DNA of 45,427 bases from Chitinophagaceae bacterium (lineage in GTDB: Bacteria; Bacteroidota; Bacteroidia; Chitinophagales; Chitinophagaceae): the NCBI GenBank assembly GCA_947442625.1, contig CANEWJ010000004.1, forward strand, positions 1 to 45,427. Reading direction: 5' to 3'. The notes beneath the pieces were generated by a model. The model was not told where the DNA came from, ran no database searches, and saw nothing but the letters and a program-made list of their open reading frames with translations. The translations under genes were made by a program, and so were the position numbers. This document shows positions 20,536-31,537 of the stretch, in pieces; position 1 is the first letter of the stretch, and every line of letters starts with the position of its first letter.

Positions 20536-21264
20536 TCAGTTGTACGCCTTCTCCAGCAACCGATCCAACTGCTCAACCTCTGCAGGAGTAAGGTATCTCC
20601 ATTTGCCAACTGCCAGGTTGCCCAACTGGATGTGCATGATGCGGATGCGTTTGAGGTCTTTTACCTTATAGCCAAACTCTGCGCACATTCTCCTGATCTG
20701 CCGGTTCAGCCCTTGTTTCAGGATGATGCGAAATTTTCTTGGAGCTTCTTGCCTGATATAACAAGGCTTGGTGCGTTCTCCCAAAATTTTCACACCACTG
20801 CCCATCTGACGTATCATTTCTGGTGTGAGTTCCTTGTCTACTGACACAACATATTCCTTTTCGTTGTTGTTGCCTGCACGCAAAATCTTGTTGACAATAT
20901 CGCCATCATTGGTGAGCAAAATCAATCCCTCCGAATCCTTGTCCAGACGGCCTACGGGGAAAATGCGTTTGGGATGGTTCATGAAACGGATGATATTGGA
21001 CTTGTCCGTTTCATCGGTGGTGGAGGTAACGCCAACCGGTTTGTTGAGGGCTATGTAAATCGGCTTTTGCTTGTTCTTGATTTTCTCTCCATCAATGGCC
21101 ACAACATCTCCCGGGAAAACACGGGCAGTGAGAAGCACCATTTCATCATTGATCGTCACACGGGCCTGTTCAATCAGTTTTTCCGCTTCCCTTCGGGAAC
21201 AGAAACCTGAATTGCTGATGTACTTGTTGATTTGAATCCCATCTTCCTTTTGAACAGATTTCAT
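20536..21264 (-). CDS. rluF: 23S rRNA pseudouridine synthase, RluF/RsuA family
   Basis: S4 domain (INKYISNSGFCSRREAEKLIEQARVTIND) and GRLDKDSEGLILLTNDG catalytic motif; GLNRQIRRMCAEFGY. Confidence 0.92.
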   Translation of the reverse strand: MKSVQKEDGIQINKYISNSGFCSRREAEKLIEQARVTINDEMVLLTARVFPGDVVAIDGEKIKNKQKPIYIALNKPVGVTSTTDETDKSNIIRFMNHPKRIFPVGRLDKDSEGLILLTNDGDIVNKILRAGNNNEKEYVVSVDKELTPEMIRQMGSGVKILGERTKPCYIRQEAPRKFRIILKQGLNRQIRRMCAEFGYKVKDLKRIRIMHIQLGNLAVGKWRYLTPAEVEQLDRLLEKAYN

Positions 21265-21311
21265 AGAACCCCGAAGATAGATAAGAAAGGAAAAACCAAT
21301 ATATTTATGTT

Positions 21312-23765
21312 ATGCAAAAACTCATATCGAACAGTTTCATGGGATTGTGTTGTCTTTTCACCGTTGCACTGAACGGACAAGCAAAGTATTTATTTCCTGA
21401 AGGATTGGCCATTGGCAGTGTACATCAGTACGGCAGAGAGGCCTTGTACAGTGATGGATTGGCCTTCCAACTCTACAATGCAGGTATACAACCAGCAGCT
21501 GGCGGATCCCTTTCTTTTGCAGGAGGAAGCAAGAAAGCTGAATGGACAGCCATCAAACCCGATAGCGCAGGAAATTTCAGGAGCGCAGCCCTTGGCAGCG
21601 GATACCTTTACCTCACCTATACATCCCCCAAAAACCAAACGGCTGTACTTGTTGCTACTGGACATTCGATGGTCTATGTGAATGGCGCGCCACATGCCGG
21701 AGACATGTACAGGTATGGATGGATGAACATTCCGGTGCAATTGAAAAAAGGGGTGAATGAAATCTATATCAGGTCTGCAGGGATGGGAAGGTACGCGATG
21801 ATCAACGCCAGGCTTGAGTTTCCGAGCAAACAATTGTCGATATTGAAAACAGACCCCACCCTTCCCTTCCTTGTAAAAGGTGAATCAAAAGGAGAGCTGG
21901 TGGGCGGTATTGTGGTGCTGAACACTTCAACCACCAACGCAAAAAACCTGAGCATCAAAACCAGCCTGGCAGGCAAGACCGCTGTTTCCATCCTGCCATC
22001 CATTCATGCATTGTTGAGCAGAAAAGTGGCCATCACCATACCTGTGCCAGATGCCATCAACAAAGGAATATATGACATGCAGCTGAGCCTTTATGACGGC
22101 AACAAACTCATTGATTCAACCTCCATGCCCATCACTGCTGTGAACCAGGGAGAACATGCCAGCTATACTTTTGTCAGCAAGATTGATGGTTCAGTGCAGT
22201 ATTATGCAGTTGCTCCACAAACAGTACCCACAAAAAACCCATCGCTGTTCTTCTCTGTGCATGGTGCGGAAGTGGAAGCCATTTCACAGGCAAGGGCTTA
22301 TGCACCAAAGGCAGAGGGCCCTGTGGTAGCGCCGACCAACAGAAGACCAAGGGGGTTCAATTGGGAAGACTGGGGCAGGATGGATGCACTGGAAGTGCTG
22401 GATATTGCCAAGAGCAGGTTCAGCCCAGATCCGCAACGGGTCTATCTTACTGGACATTCCATGGGAGGCCATGGCACCTGGTACCTTGGCGCCACCTATG
22501 CAGGAAATTGGGCCGCGATTGCCCCTTGCGCAGGTTATCCTACCCTTGCAGAATACGGGTCGCATGATGGAAAGGTTCCTACAGAAGCCACAACGGATAC
22601 CAAAAAATTATTGATCAGGGCCAGCAATACCGGCAATGTCATCAATCTTTCAAAAAACTACAAAGCAGGCGGAGTATATATTTTCCATGGGGATGCTGAT
22701 CCAACCGTATCCGTGGAATATGCCAGGCAAATGAGAAAGGTATTGGCTGAATTCCATCCTGATTTCAGCTACAAGGAATATCCCGGCGGCTCACATTGGT
22801 TTGGCAACGAAAGTGTGGACTGGCCTCCGATATTTGAATACTTCAAACAACATACCATTCCAACAAGCGATGCCGTCAATGAAATTGATTTTACCACGGC
22901 TTCAGTTGGCATTTCATCCACACACCATTGGATAAGATTGCTGCAACAAAACCAACAGTACCAATTCAGCAAGGTGATGTTGAAGCGGGACATGAAATTG
23001 AAATCCATCAAGGGTAACACCAGCAACCTGAAGAGATTACAGTTTGACCTGAAAGACTTCAAGGCTGGAGATACCGTCAACATTGAGTTGGATGGCCAAT
23101 CCATCACAACCATTGCAACAAAAAATGCACCACTGGTCTTGTTGAAATTTGAAGACAAGTGGGTAAAAAATGAGATTGCTCCATCGAATGAAAAAGGGGA
23201 AATGAGGAATGGCGGATTCAAGGAAGCCTTCCAGCACAAGATGGTTTTTGTGTATGGAACAAAAGGAAATGCAGAAGAAAATGCATGGATGCTGAACAAG
23301 GCCAAATACGATGCAGAAACCTGGTACTACCGTGGAAACGGCGCGATTGATATCATTGCAGACAATGAATTTGATTCAGTGAAATATGCGGGAAGAGGCA
23401 TCATTCTTTTTGGCAATATGACTACCAATGCCGTTGCTGGAAAGTTATTGAGTGATTGCCCCATCAAGATCAACAGCGGTTTCGCTGTTGTTGGTGCAGA
23501 TACGTTGAAGGGAGCTGATCTTGGCAGTTACCACCTCTGGCCCAACAAGAACAATGGTTTCAGCTCGATTGCCCTGATCGGTGGTACAGGATTGAAAGGC
23601 ATGCGGGCAGCCGAGGCCAACCAGTATTTCGCAGGAGGCAGTGGATTCCCAGACTTCATGATTTTTTCATTGGACATGTTGGAAAAAGGCGAAACTGCTG
23701 TTAAAGCGGCCGGCTATTACAACAACAAATGGCAGCTGGGAAAAGACATGACCGTCTCGCGTTAA
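21312..23765 (+). CDS. Secreted alpha/beta hydrolase, prolyl-oligopeptidase/esterase-like
   Basis: Nucleophile motif YLTGHSMGGHGTWYLGATY, FHGDADPTVSVEYARQM, YPGGSHWF; N-terminal signal peptide. Confidence 0.85.
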   Translation: MQKLISNSFMGLCCLFTVALNGQAKYLFPEGLAIGSVHQYGREALYSDGLAFQLYNAGIQPAAGGSLSFAGGSKKAEWTAIKPDSAGNFRSAALGSGYLYLTYTSPKNQTAVLVATGHSMVYVNGAPHAGDMYRYGWMNIPVQLKKGVNEIYIRSAGMGRYAMINARLEFPSKQLSILKTDPTLPFLVKGESKGELVGGIVVLNTSTTNAKNLSIKTSLAGKTAVSILPSIHALLSRKVAITIPVPDAINKGIYDMQLSLYDGNKLIDSTSMPITAVNQGEHASYTFVSKIDGSVQYYAVAPQTVPTKNPSLFFSVHGAEVEAISQARAYAPKAEGPVVAPTNRRPRGFNWEDWGRMDALEVLDIAKSRFSPDPQRVYLTGHSMGGHGTWYLGATYAGNWAAIAPCAGYPTLAEYGSHDGKVPTEATTDTKKLLIRASNTGNVINLSKNYKAGGVYIFHGDADPTVSVEYARQMRKVLAEFHPDFSYKEYPGGSHWFGNESVDWPPIFEYFKQHTIPTSDAVNEIDFTTASVGISSTHHWIRLLQQNQQYQFSKVMLKRDMKLKSIKGNTSNLKRLQFDLKDFKAGDTVNIELDGQSITTIATKNAPLVLLKFEDKWVKNEIAPSNEKGEMRNGGFKEAFQHKMVFVYGTKGNAEENAWMLNKAKYDAETWYYRGNGAIDIIADNEFDSVKYAGRGIILFGNMTTNAVAGKLLSDCPIKINSGFAVVGADTLKGADLGSYHLWPNKNNGFSSIALIGGTGLKGMRAAEANQYFAGGSGFPDFMIFSLDMLEKGETAVKAAGYYNNKWQLGKDMTVSR

Positions 23766-23799
23766 AACATATAAATTTTATCCGTGCAGGGATGAAGGG

Positions 23800-24870
23800 T
23801 CATTTCAAGATCTGCTTCAATTCCTTTTCAATGGCATTGGCTATGCGATAAAAACCAAGATCAGTCATGTGAACACCGTCCACTGTGGCTTCTCCGTCAT
23901 CACCAATCAATCCGGTTGAAGGAAGAAAATAGATGCCCTTGTACCCTTCTTTCTTCATGGCATTGAAGGCATCCAGAAAATGTGCATTGACTTCTTTGGT
24001 TTTTTTGGCTACCGTGGCATTGAACCTTGCATGAGGATAGTCAATGTTGGAGACCAATAAAATTGGTGTGCTTGGTTTCAGTTTTTTGAGTTGCTTCAGA
24101 AAGGGAAGCGTGCGTGCTGCAGCCATTTCCGGACTGAGGTTAGGACCACAATCCACCACATAACAGGCCGCATCAATCGTAGACATGATCACCGCCAGCA
24201 TGGAGTCCAACTGTCCATTACCACTGAAGCCTAGGTTGATGGTTTCGGTCTGCAACCTTCTTTCAAGGATGGCAGGATAGGCCATTCCCGGACGCATGGC
24301 AGAAGCTCCTTGCAGGATGCTGGTGCCATAAAAAACAATGGGAAGGGCTGAAGCCATCACTGGTGCAGCAGGCATTTGCAGGATGGCATGCTCATCAATG
24401 CCAATCTCCACTGAATCAGTATTGTCATAACAAGGCAGGTACAATACATACTGGCGCATGGCACCATCAAGGCCTTTGATGATGGATGATTCATGGCGCG
24501 TGCCGTTGGAAGGACGACCAATCCCGGCATAATACCATTTGTTGCCATCCAGCCCATACAAATCAACCCCCTTCACCAATGTTCCTGCAACGTGCTGAAA
24601 ACTCACCTCACCACCAGTCTTCCATTTGGCAGCCACCTGGGTTGAATTGGTCTCAAAATAAATGGCGATCCCTGCACTGTTCTTGCTGAGGCTCCAGACG
24701 GGTTTGCGCAGGTGCATTTCAAGGCTGTCAGGGAAGCGCTTATAGATGGTTTGCTGAGGGAAAGGCCTGCCCAAGATCTTCAACATTGAAGCAGCATGGT
24801 ATTGGAGTTTAGGCTGCGAAAAGGCCGAAACATTGGCCACAAGAAGCAGAATACATATCATCCTTTTCAT
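23800..24870 (-). CDS. SGNH/GDSL-type hydrolase, secreted
   Basis: IVFYGTSILQGASAMRPGMAYPAILERRL, GFSGNGQLDS, DGVHMTDLGFYRIA; internal start MKRMICILLLVANVSAFSQ chosen because longer ORF overlaps neighbouring gene. Confidence 0.87.
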   Translation of the reverse strand: MKRMICILLLVANVSAFSQPKLQYHAASMLKILGRPFPQQTIYKRFPDSLEMHLRKPVWSLSKNSAGIAIYFETNSTQVAAKWKTGGEVSFQHVAGTLVKGVDLYGLDGNKWYYAGIGRPSNGTRHESSIIKGLDGAMRQYVLYLPCYDNTDSVEIGIDEHAILQMPAAPVMASALPIVFYGTSILQGASAMRPGMAYPAILERRLQTETINLGFSGNGQLDSMLAVIMSTIDAACYVVDCGPNLSPEMAAARTLPFLKQLKKLKPSTPILLVSNIDYPHARFNATVAKKTKEVNAHFLDAFNAMKKEGYKGIYFLPSTGLIGDDGEATVDGVHMTDLGFYRIANAIEKELKQILK

Positions 24871-24895
24871 ACAATGCAATTGGGTTGATTCAACC

Positions 24896-25447
24896 TCAAG
24901 ATAGCATTTCGATGACCTTTTGGGATGAGATTTCACAGTTTTCCTTCCACTTGCTGAAATCGCCATCATCTGAAACCCATTTGTAGGAGGAAAGACCAAC
25001 CCCGTGGCGTAAACAGGTCTTCGCAATAGCATACAATTCCATGTCAAAAACAGAGCAAGATTTGATCATCTCCAGATAGGCCGGAGCATACTTGCTGTGC
25101 TGGGAATGGTCAAAAAAATAGTCTGTCGTGAAACAGGAAAAAGGAGACAATTCATCCAGGGTGATGCAATGGCTTTCGGCTTCAAATGGAGTATGCCCAT
25201 AGGGGCTGATGGGTGTTCCATCAATATCCTGGAATACTTTCCCCACTTTGATGATCTCACCAAGCTTGTGTTGTGTTGAACCGCATGAACCAACATTGAT
25301 GATTTCGGTTGCGCCCTGTTGGATCAGGGTATATGCACCAATGGTAGCATTGATCTTTCCGACGCCTGAGTAAAGCACCATTGCCCCATTGATGGTTGCT
25401 ACATGGTTCACCTCTTCACCCAATGCGATGATAAAGGCCTTTTTCAT
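24896..25447 (-). CDS. Nucleoside phosphorylase / MTA-SAH nucleosidase-like protein
   Basis: MKKAFIIALGEEVNHVATINGAMVLYSGVGKINATIGAYTLIQQGATEIINVGSCG...VFDMELYAIAKTC. Confidence 0.85.
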   Translation of the reverse strand: MKKAFIIALGEEVNHVATINGAMVLYSGVGKINATIGAYTLIQQGATEIINVGSCGSTQHKLGEIIKVGKVFQDIDGTPISPYGHTPFEAESHCITLDELSPFSCFTTDYFFDHSQHSKYAPAYLEMIKSCSVFDMELYAIAKTCLRHGVGLSSYKWVSDDGDFSKWKENCEISSQKVIEMLS

Positions 25448-26610
25448 TTGTCAGTTCTTTTTGTACCTGCATACAATTCAAATTCCAGCAACCTGCAATC
25501 AATGGTAGCATTGAAGAACTCAATGCGCCTGCTTGTTTTCAGGCGAATGGCCTTTGCAAGATCCAGGTTGCCAGTAAATACATAGCCCGTCTTGCCCTTG
25601 CACCGCTGCTTCAGAAAATCACCGATCCTGGCATAGGTGGCATTCAGCTCAACCTCATCACCCAAGCGTTCTCCATACTCAGGATTGAACATCACCACAC
25701 CCTCTCCTTCCGGAATGTTGGTGTCTTCAAAATCACAGACTTCAAAATCAATCAGGTGGTCTACCCCTGCCGCTGCTGCATTGATCCTGGCAATATCAAT
25801 GGCCCGCTCACTCATGTCTGAGGCAATGATGTTCATGCCAGGCAGCTCAACCACCTGCTCATCCAGCTTGATTCTTTCACTGGTATACATTTCTGTTTCA
25901 TAGCCCAAGATATGCATGAAGGCATAATTGTTGCGCAGCAGTCCCGGAGCTCTTTTGGTGGCCATCAGCGCAGCTTCAATGGCCAGTGTTCCTGAGCCAC
26001 ACATCGGATTGATGAAGGGTGTGGCATGATCCCACTTCGTGGAAAAAATGGTGCCGGCTGCAAGGGCCTCCAACATGGGTGCCTGACCGGGTAACTTTCT
26101 ATAGCCATGCTTGGCAAGGGTTTCGCCTGAGGTATCGATGAATATTTCTGCCTGATCGTTCTTCCAATAGAGATAAATGACCGCACCCAATAAATCGGAT
26201 CCGGTGGTTGGGCGACGCCTGATGGTATCGCGCATCCGGTCAACAATGGCATCCTTAACCCTTAGGTTGGCAAAAAGATTGGTTGAGATACTGGGATGAA
26301 AAACATTGCTGGTAACAGAGAAATAGCCGTTGGGAGGGATGAGCTTTTCCCAGTGCAGGGTCACCAGGTTCTGGTGAAGTTCGTCAGGATCTTCGCAGAG
26401 GAAGGATTTGAGCGAATACATGACTTGACTGGCACAGCGCAGGTGAAGGTTCAACCGAATACAATCCTGCATGGTGCCCATGAGCTCAACGCCTGTTTGA
26501 AAAACACGCTCGGGAGTAAAACCAAGCGCAATAACTTCTTTTTCAAGGGATGGGGCCAGCCATTTGTGGCAGGTAATGATGATTTTTCGTCTGTAGGTGA
26601 ATACGTGCAT
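25444..26610 (-). CDS. THUMP-domain class I SAM-dependent RNA methyltransferase (RlmL/YpsC-like)
   Basis: FINPMCGSGTLAIEAALMATKRAPG, VVMFNPEYGERLG; overlaps downstream gene by 4 nt. Confidence 0.9.
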   Translation of the reverse strand: MHVFTYRRKIIITCHKWLAPSLEKEVIALGFTPERVFQTGVELMGTMQDCIRLNLHLRCASQVMYSLKSFLCEDPDELHQNLVTLHWEKLIPPNGYFSVTSNVFHPSISTNLFANLRVKDAIVDRMRDTIRRRPTTGSDLLGAVIYLYWKNDQAEIFIDTSGETLAKHGYRKLPGQAPMLEALAAGTIFSTKWDHATPFINPMCGSGTLAIEAALMATKRAPGLLRNNYAFMHILGYETEMYTSERIKLDEQVVELPGMNIIASDMSERAIDIARINAAAAGVDHLIDFEVCDFEDTNIPEGEGVVMFNPEYGERLGDEVELNATYARIGDFLKQRCKGKTGYVFTGNLDLAKAIRLKTSRRIEFFNATIDCRLLEFELYAGTKRTDK

Positions 26611-26670
26611 GGCGACAAACTTAAGCCAATCTTGAAAACAGGCTTGATTTATTTGCTGAAGACTAGTTCA

Positions 26671-27645
26671 CTATGTATAAATCCAGTTGAACTTGTAATC
26701 CAACGGCGCTTTGATGGAAACGCGCTCTGATATTTTTTTGAACCTTTCGGGTAAGGTCATCAGGTAATCTCTTCCTTTTTCTGCAACATCAGTGAGTTTA
26801 CAGATGTTGCCGATATTCCACTCCTTGATCAGTGAATCCAGGATATTGGCATAGTCCATGCTGGTGTATACTCCCAGGCGTTGGGCGGCATCGCTGAAAT
26901 GGGCCCAGCTCTGCCCAATTTTCTCCCCCTGTTGACGCATGAAATGTGCCGGCATGACAATTTTTTTCCTCATCATGTCTTCAAAAGCCAGCATCATCTG
27001 GCTGGGATCCAATTCAAATATTTTGGCTACAAAACTTTTATATGCCCGGGCATGCCGCAATTCATCTGCAGCAATCACACCACAAATTTTTGAGAGCTGT
27101 AGATTGTCATGCTGTTTGGCAATGGTGGCTGTTCTCCTGTGAGAAATATTGGTGGCCAGTTCCTGAAAAGAAGTGTACACAAAATTGCGGTAAGGATCCC
27201 GTGCCGTGCCAATCTCCATACCATCCGCAATCAAGTGCTGTGTGGTGATTTCCATTTGTTGCATGTTCACCCGCCCTGAGAGGTAAATATATTTGTTCAA
27301 AAGGTCGCCATGGCGGTTCTCTTCTGCCGTCCACCTTCTGATCCATTTGCTCCAGCCCTGGGGTTCCTCTTTGCTGATGCCTTCAATATCAATCAACCAG
27401 CTTTCATAGGTAGGCAAAGCTTCTTCTGTTATGATATCGCCTACCAAAACCGCCATGTAATCATAGGGAAGTTCCTTACACTGCTCCTGGATTTCCTTGA
27501 TTTCTTTCACAAAATCAGGATGATTGCTTTCAGGCAAAAAATCGGAGGGTTGCCAATTGGTGTCGATATCCTTCAGGTATTCATCAATCTCCTGATCAAT
27601 CTGCTTCGCTAAAAACTGCATTACTTCAATCCTACTTGAATTCAT
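26671..27645 (-). CDS. Acyl-ACP desaturase (fatty acid desaturase type 2)
   Basis: Di-iron motifs WTAEENRHGDLL and ADELRHARAY; WSKWIRRW. Confidence 0.93.
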   Translation of the reverse strand: MNSSRIEVMQFLAKQIDQEIDEYLKDIDTNWQPSDFLPESNHPDFVKEIKEIQEQCKELPYDYMAVLVGDIITEEALPTYESWLIDIEGISKEEPQGWSKWIRRWTAEENRHGDLLNKYIYLSGRVNMQQMEITTQHLIADGMEIGTARDPYRNFVYTSFQELATNISHRRTATIAKQHDNLQLSKICGVIAADELRHARAYKSFVAKIFELDPSQMMLAFEDMMRKKIVMPAHFMRQQGEKIGQSWAHFSDAAQRLGVYTSMDYANILDSLIKEWNIGNICKLTDVAEKGRDYLMTLPERFKKISERVSIKAPLDYKFNWIYT

Positions 27646-27794
27646 TGTGTTAAAGGTTAGGGATTGTTGGCAATTTTTAGGAAATCACGGAAATCCGGTC
27701 AACGATAAGCTTCGGTGAAAATATCTATTTATTTTGATATTCAGGGGATTAGCGACTATTCCCTTGCATGAATAGTTGAGATTTATCAAAAAGA

Positions 27795-28796
27795 TTAATG
27801 CTCTTTGCCTAAAAAATCCTCCAGCATTTCCACCATCCGGAGGGAGCCGATGAACAGGGGAGATTTTTGGTGTATTTGGGTGGGTTCTATATCAAGTATT
27901 CTTGTTTCGCCATCAGTAGCCTTTCCGCCCGCCTGCTCAACAACAAAAGCAAGGCTGTTGGCTTCAAACATCAACCTGAGCTTTCCTTTAGGGTGATGGA
28001 TGGTGGCAGGATAGAGGTAGATTCCACCTTTCAACAAATTGCGGTGAATGTCTGCCACCAAAGAGCCAATGTACCGGGCAGCAAAATGTTGATCTTTGCA
28101 TTGGTTCAGGTAATCATGAATGCCTGGCTGGACAAATGATTTTGAAATGCCTTCATTGATGGAATAGGTGTTGGCATCGGCCTTGATGTGCATATCGGGA
28201 TGAGACAAAACATACTCTCCCAATGTTGCCTCATACGTAAAACCGTTTACGCCCTGTCCTGTAGTATAGACCAACATGGTAGAAGATCCGTATAAAATAT
28301 AACCAGCAGCAACCTGTGCTGAACCGCGCTGCAAACAATCTTCCTGGGTAATGGCCGTTCCAACCAATGATTTCCTTCTGAAAACAGAAAAAATTGTGCC
28401 GATGGATACATTGACATCAATGTTGCTGGAACCATCCAAAGGATCGATGGCGACGATGTATTTCGCATCTGGATTGAGCTGAACAATACCTTCTTCTTCC
28501 TCTGAAATGATGGCACAGGCTGCACCACCTTTTGAAAGAGCCCTTGTGAAACGAATATCAGCCAATACATCTAGTTTTTGCTGTTCGTCCCCTGCGGCAT
28601 TTTGATTGCCCACAGCGCCCATGATATCAATCAGGCCTGCCTTGTTGATCTCACGATTCACCACTTTTGATGCAAGGGCAATATCCCTTAACAACTGTGA
28701 AAACTCACCAACAGACTGAGGATATTGTTTCTCGTTGCTGCGGATGAATCGATCCAAAGTCACGCCAATTGAAATGGCAATGCGGGATGATTCCAT
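27795..28796 (-). CDS. fbp: Fructose-1,6-bisphosphatase class 1
   Basis: AIDPLDGSSNIDVNVSIGTIFSVFRR and YIGSLVADIHRNLLKGGIYLYP. Confidence 0.97.
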   Translation of the reverse strand: MESSRIAISIGVTLDRFIRSNEKQYPQSVGEFSQLLRDIALASKVVNREINKAGLIDIMGAVGNQNAAGDEQQKLDVLADIRFTRALSKGGAACAIISEEEEGIVQLNPDAKYIVAIDPLDGSSNIDVNVSIGTIFSVFRRKSLVGTAITQEDCLQRGSAQVAAGYILYGSSTMLVYTTGQGVNGFTYEATLGEYVLSHPDMHIKADANTYSINEGISKSFVQPGIHDYLNQCKDQHFAARYIGSLVADIHRNLLKGGIYLYPATIHHPKGKLRLMFEANSLAFVVEQAGGKATDGETRILDIEPTQIHQKSPLFIGSLRMVEMLEDFLGKEH

Positions 28797-28808
28797 ATAT
28801 GCGGTATT

Positions 28809-29684
28809 TTATTTTTCAAACTTGTACGTATACCCAACAACCGGAATAAAAGGAGCCCCTCCCATACCGGATGCAGCAATACTCCATATCCCCAAATCGA
28901 AGGATGATTTTCTTCTGTTGTTATTGAATATCCGCAAACAGGGTCCGCCAAAAAACACACCAACCTCAGGCAGGTACCAGAGCTCCCCCATGAGGCTCAG
29001 GTTTCTGGAAAGCCGCTGATTGCCTGAAAGGCTCATTACCGGTGAATTTCCCCCTCTGTCGTTTTGTTGATTGATCCAAGCATATCCTCCTGCAATGGTA
29101 AGGTTGGACTCTCTGGTACCATGGGTAAAGGCCCCAAATCCTATCCCCAGATTGGTCTGTGTTCCCCAACCAACCACGCCGGCCAAACCACCAAAGGCCA
29201 GTGTATTTTTCTCGTCAATCTTGATAGAATACTTGGCTGTGAGGGCCAAGGGTGTACCCACAATGGTGGTGGTGGCGCCTAATGAGAAGTTTTCGGTTAC
29301 CCCAAACTGCACCTGGTAGGCCACGGCATAGAGGGTTTGGATATAGATTTCCCCCTTGTCCATGGGGATGGCAGAGGGGGTATAAAAATATCGGGAAGGA
29401 TGTGGGTTGGCGAACACAGGCTTACCTTTGATAAGGGTGGAGCCAGAAAGTTTTTTGATTGATTTGACGGTGTAAGTGGGGATGATGAGCAATTTTCCAT
29501 TTTGCAAACGGATCGACACCTCTCTGGCATCTTCTGAAACAATGGTACCGACAAATTCCTCACCGGAGTTGGTTGTCAAAACAACAAGTCCTGAATCAGG
29601 ACTCGATTTTTGTTCTTTATCTTGTGCAACAGTGGTTGAAAGGAAAGAGAATGACAAAAGCAGGCAGATGATGATTCTTGTCAT
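28809..29684 (-). CDS. Hypothetical secreted/outer-membrane beta-barrel-like protein
   Basis: Signal peptide MTRIIICLLLSFSFLSTTVAQD; alternating beta-strand-like C-terminal half ending YTYKFEK. Confidence 0.7.
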   Translation of the reverse strand: MTRIIICLLLSFSFLSTTVAQDKEQKSSPDSGLVVLTTNSGEEFVGTIVSEDAREVSIRLQNGKLLIIPTYTVKSIKKLSGSTLIKGKPVFANPHPSRYFYTPSAIPMDKGEIYIQTLYAVAYQVQFGVTENFSLGATTTIVGTPLALTAKYSIKIDEKNTLAFGGLAGVVGWGTQTNLGIGFGAFTHGTRESNLTIAGGYAWINQQNDRGGNSPVMSLSGNQRLSRNLSLMGELWYLPEVGVFFGGPCLRIFNNNRRKSSFDLGIWSIAASGMGGAPFIPVVGYTYKFEK

Positions 29685-29723
29685 AAAATCTATTTGATTT
29701 GAATGTAAACATAAATTGAAAAA

Positions 29724-31031
29724 ATGAATACGCCTTTACAAAATCTACAAACAGGCATTTTTTGTGCAATCCTGATGATGTCAATTTCAGCGAATGCACA
29801 ACAAAACGATTCAACCATTGCGCGAATTTTGGCCAAGATCCAACATGAACAAGCAAAAAAAATCATTGCGGACCCCCATCACTACCGCTGTCAGGTGATT
29901 TACACCCAAATCGACAGAAATGAAAAAGGGTCTCCCCGCTTCACCCACCACCGGTTCAATGTTGACAGCAACCTCTATTTCAACCCCGCCTCGATGGTCA
30001 AAATGCCTTTGGCATTTCTTTCCCTGGAGAAGTTGAACGAATTAAAAATACCTGGTCTGGATAAATTCACTACCATGGCCTTTGACAGCAGCCATGAAAA
30101 ACAGGTGGCCTTGATGACCGATTCATCTGCCAAAAATTTCAAGCCCTCGATTGCACAGTTCATCAGAAGGGCCATGCTGATCAGCGAAAATGATCCTTAC
30201 AACAGGATGTACCAGTTTGTAGGACAGGAAGCCGCCAACCGAAAACTGATTGAAAAAGGCTATACTTCTTCGAGGATTACCAGGCAGTTCATGGGATATA
30301 CCGAAGAGCAGAACAGGCATACCAATGGCATTCGGTTTTTTGATGCTCTAGGAAAATTGGTCTATCACCAACAACCTGCCTACAACAAAGACAGCTTTCT
30401 TTTCCCCTCTCCTATCCTGATCGGCGACAAACACATCAACAGAAACGATGAACTGGTCAATGGCCCTTTTGATTTCACCAGACATAACAATATTTCATTG
30501 GATGACATGCGGCAAATGCTGCAGGCCATGATTTATCCATCATCGGTTCCTAAGCATCAACGGTTCAATATTACTGAAGCTGACAGGCTATTTATGCTAC
30601 AGTACATGTCTCAGTATCCGTCAGAAACCCCTTACCCCAACTACGATTCAATCATCTTTTATGATAGCTATGTGAAGTTCTTTTTCCAGGATTCAACACA
30701 TAAAATACCTCCGCAAATCAGGGTTTTCAACAAGGTGGGATGGGCCTATGGATTTTTGACCGATGTATCCTATGTGATAGACACCAAACACAATATCGAC
30801 TACATGCTGTCCGCAACTGTTTATGTAAACAGCGATGGTGTCATCAACGATTCAAAATATGATGAAGAGAGCATGGGCTTTCCTTTTTTCAGGGAATTGG
30901 GCAAAGCGGTTTATCAACATGAACTTCAAAGGCCCAGATCACATCAGCCCCCGCTGAAGATGAAAAGCATAGTATACGAAAAACGCGACCCCAAAGACAA
31001 AAGACCCACCATCAAAATGGCAGACAATTAG
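29724..31031 (+). CDS. Serine hydrolase, class A beta-lactamase-like fold
   Basis: SxxK motif NPASMVKMPLAFLSLEKL, SENDPYNRMYQFVG; signal peptide. Confidence 0.8.
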   Translation: MNTPLQNLQTGIFCAILMMSISANAQQNDSTIARILAKIQHEQAKKIIADPHHYRCQVIYTQIDRNEKGSPRFTHHRFNVDSNLYFNPASMVKMPLAFLSLEKLNELKIPGLDKFTTMAFDSSHEKQVALMTDSSAKNFKPSIAQFIRRAMLISENDPYNRMYQFVGQEAANRKLIEKGYTSSRITRQFMGYTEEQNRHTNGIRFFDALGKLVYHQQPAYNKDSFLFPSPILIGDKHINRNDELVNGPFDFTRHNNISLDDMRQMLQAMIYPSSVPKHQRFNITEADRLFMLQYMSQYPSETPYPNYDSIIFYDSYVKFFFQDSTHKIPPQIRVFNKVGWAYGFLTDVSYVIDTKHNIDYMLSATVYVNSDGVINDSKYDEESMGFPFFRELGKAVYQHELQRPRSHQPPLKMKSIVYEKRDPKDKRPTIKMADN

Positions 31032-31039
31032 GCCATGGT

Positions 31040-31537
31040 TTAAACATCTTTTGCATCAAATGAAAGCACAATCCGGTCAACCGATGCCACCACTTTTCGG
31101 TAGGCAATTCCTGCCTTGTCCAGCATCAGTTTGGAGGCCCTGGCCGCGTCTGATTGCTCATACTTGTCAGACAAATACACCACGGTAGAAATGCCCGATT
31201 GAATGATGGCCTTGGTGCATTCGTTGCAAGGAAACAAAGCTGTATAAATGGTACAACCCTTCAGGTCCATACCAATATTGTTCAGGATGGCATTGAGTTC
31301 TGCATGACAAACGAAGGGATACTTGGTATCCATAAAATCTCCCTCCTTGCTCCATGAAAATTCGTCATCATGGCAGCCTATGGGAAGCCCGTTATAGCCG
31401 GCACCTACGATCTTGTTCTTGTCATTTACAATGCAGGCCCCTACCTGTGTGTTGGGATCCTTGCTCCGCTGCGCAGAAAGCAAGGCAACCCCCATAAAAT
31501 ATTCATCCCAGGAAATATAATTGGTCCGTTTTTTCAC
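31040..31537 (-). CDS. dCMP / cytidine deaminase
   Basis: Zn motifs CHAELNAILNN and PCNECTKAIIQSGI; SKDPNTQVGACIVN. Confidence 0.95.
   Translation of the reverse strand: MKKRTNYISWDEYFMGVALLSAQRSKDPNTQVGACIVNDKNKIVGAGYNGLPIGCHDDEFSWSKEGDFMDTKYPFVCHAELNAILNNIGMDLKGCTIYTALFPCNECTKAIIQSGISTVVYLSDKYEQSDAARASKLMLDKAGIAYRKVVASVDRIVLSFDAKDV

Noticed and set aside
24870-25047. N-terminal extension of the SGNH hydrolase ORF
   Set aside because: Extension overlaps the nucleosidase gene; internal ATG at 24870 gives a good signal peptide
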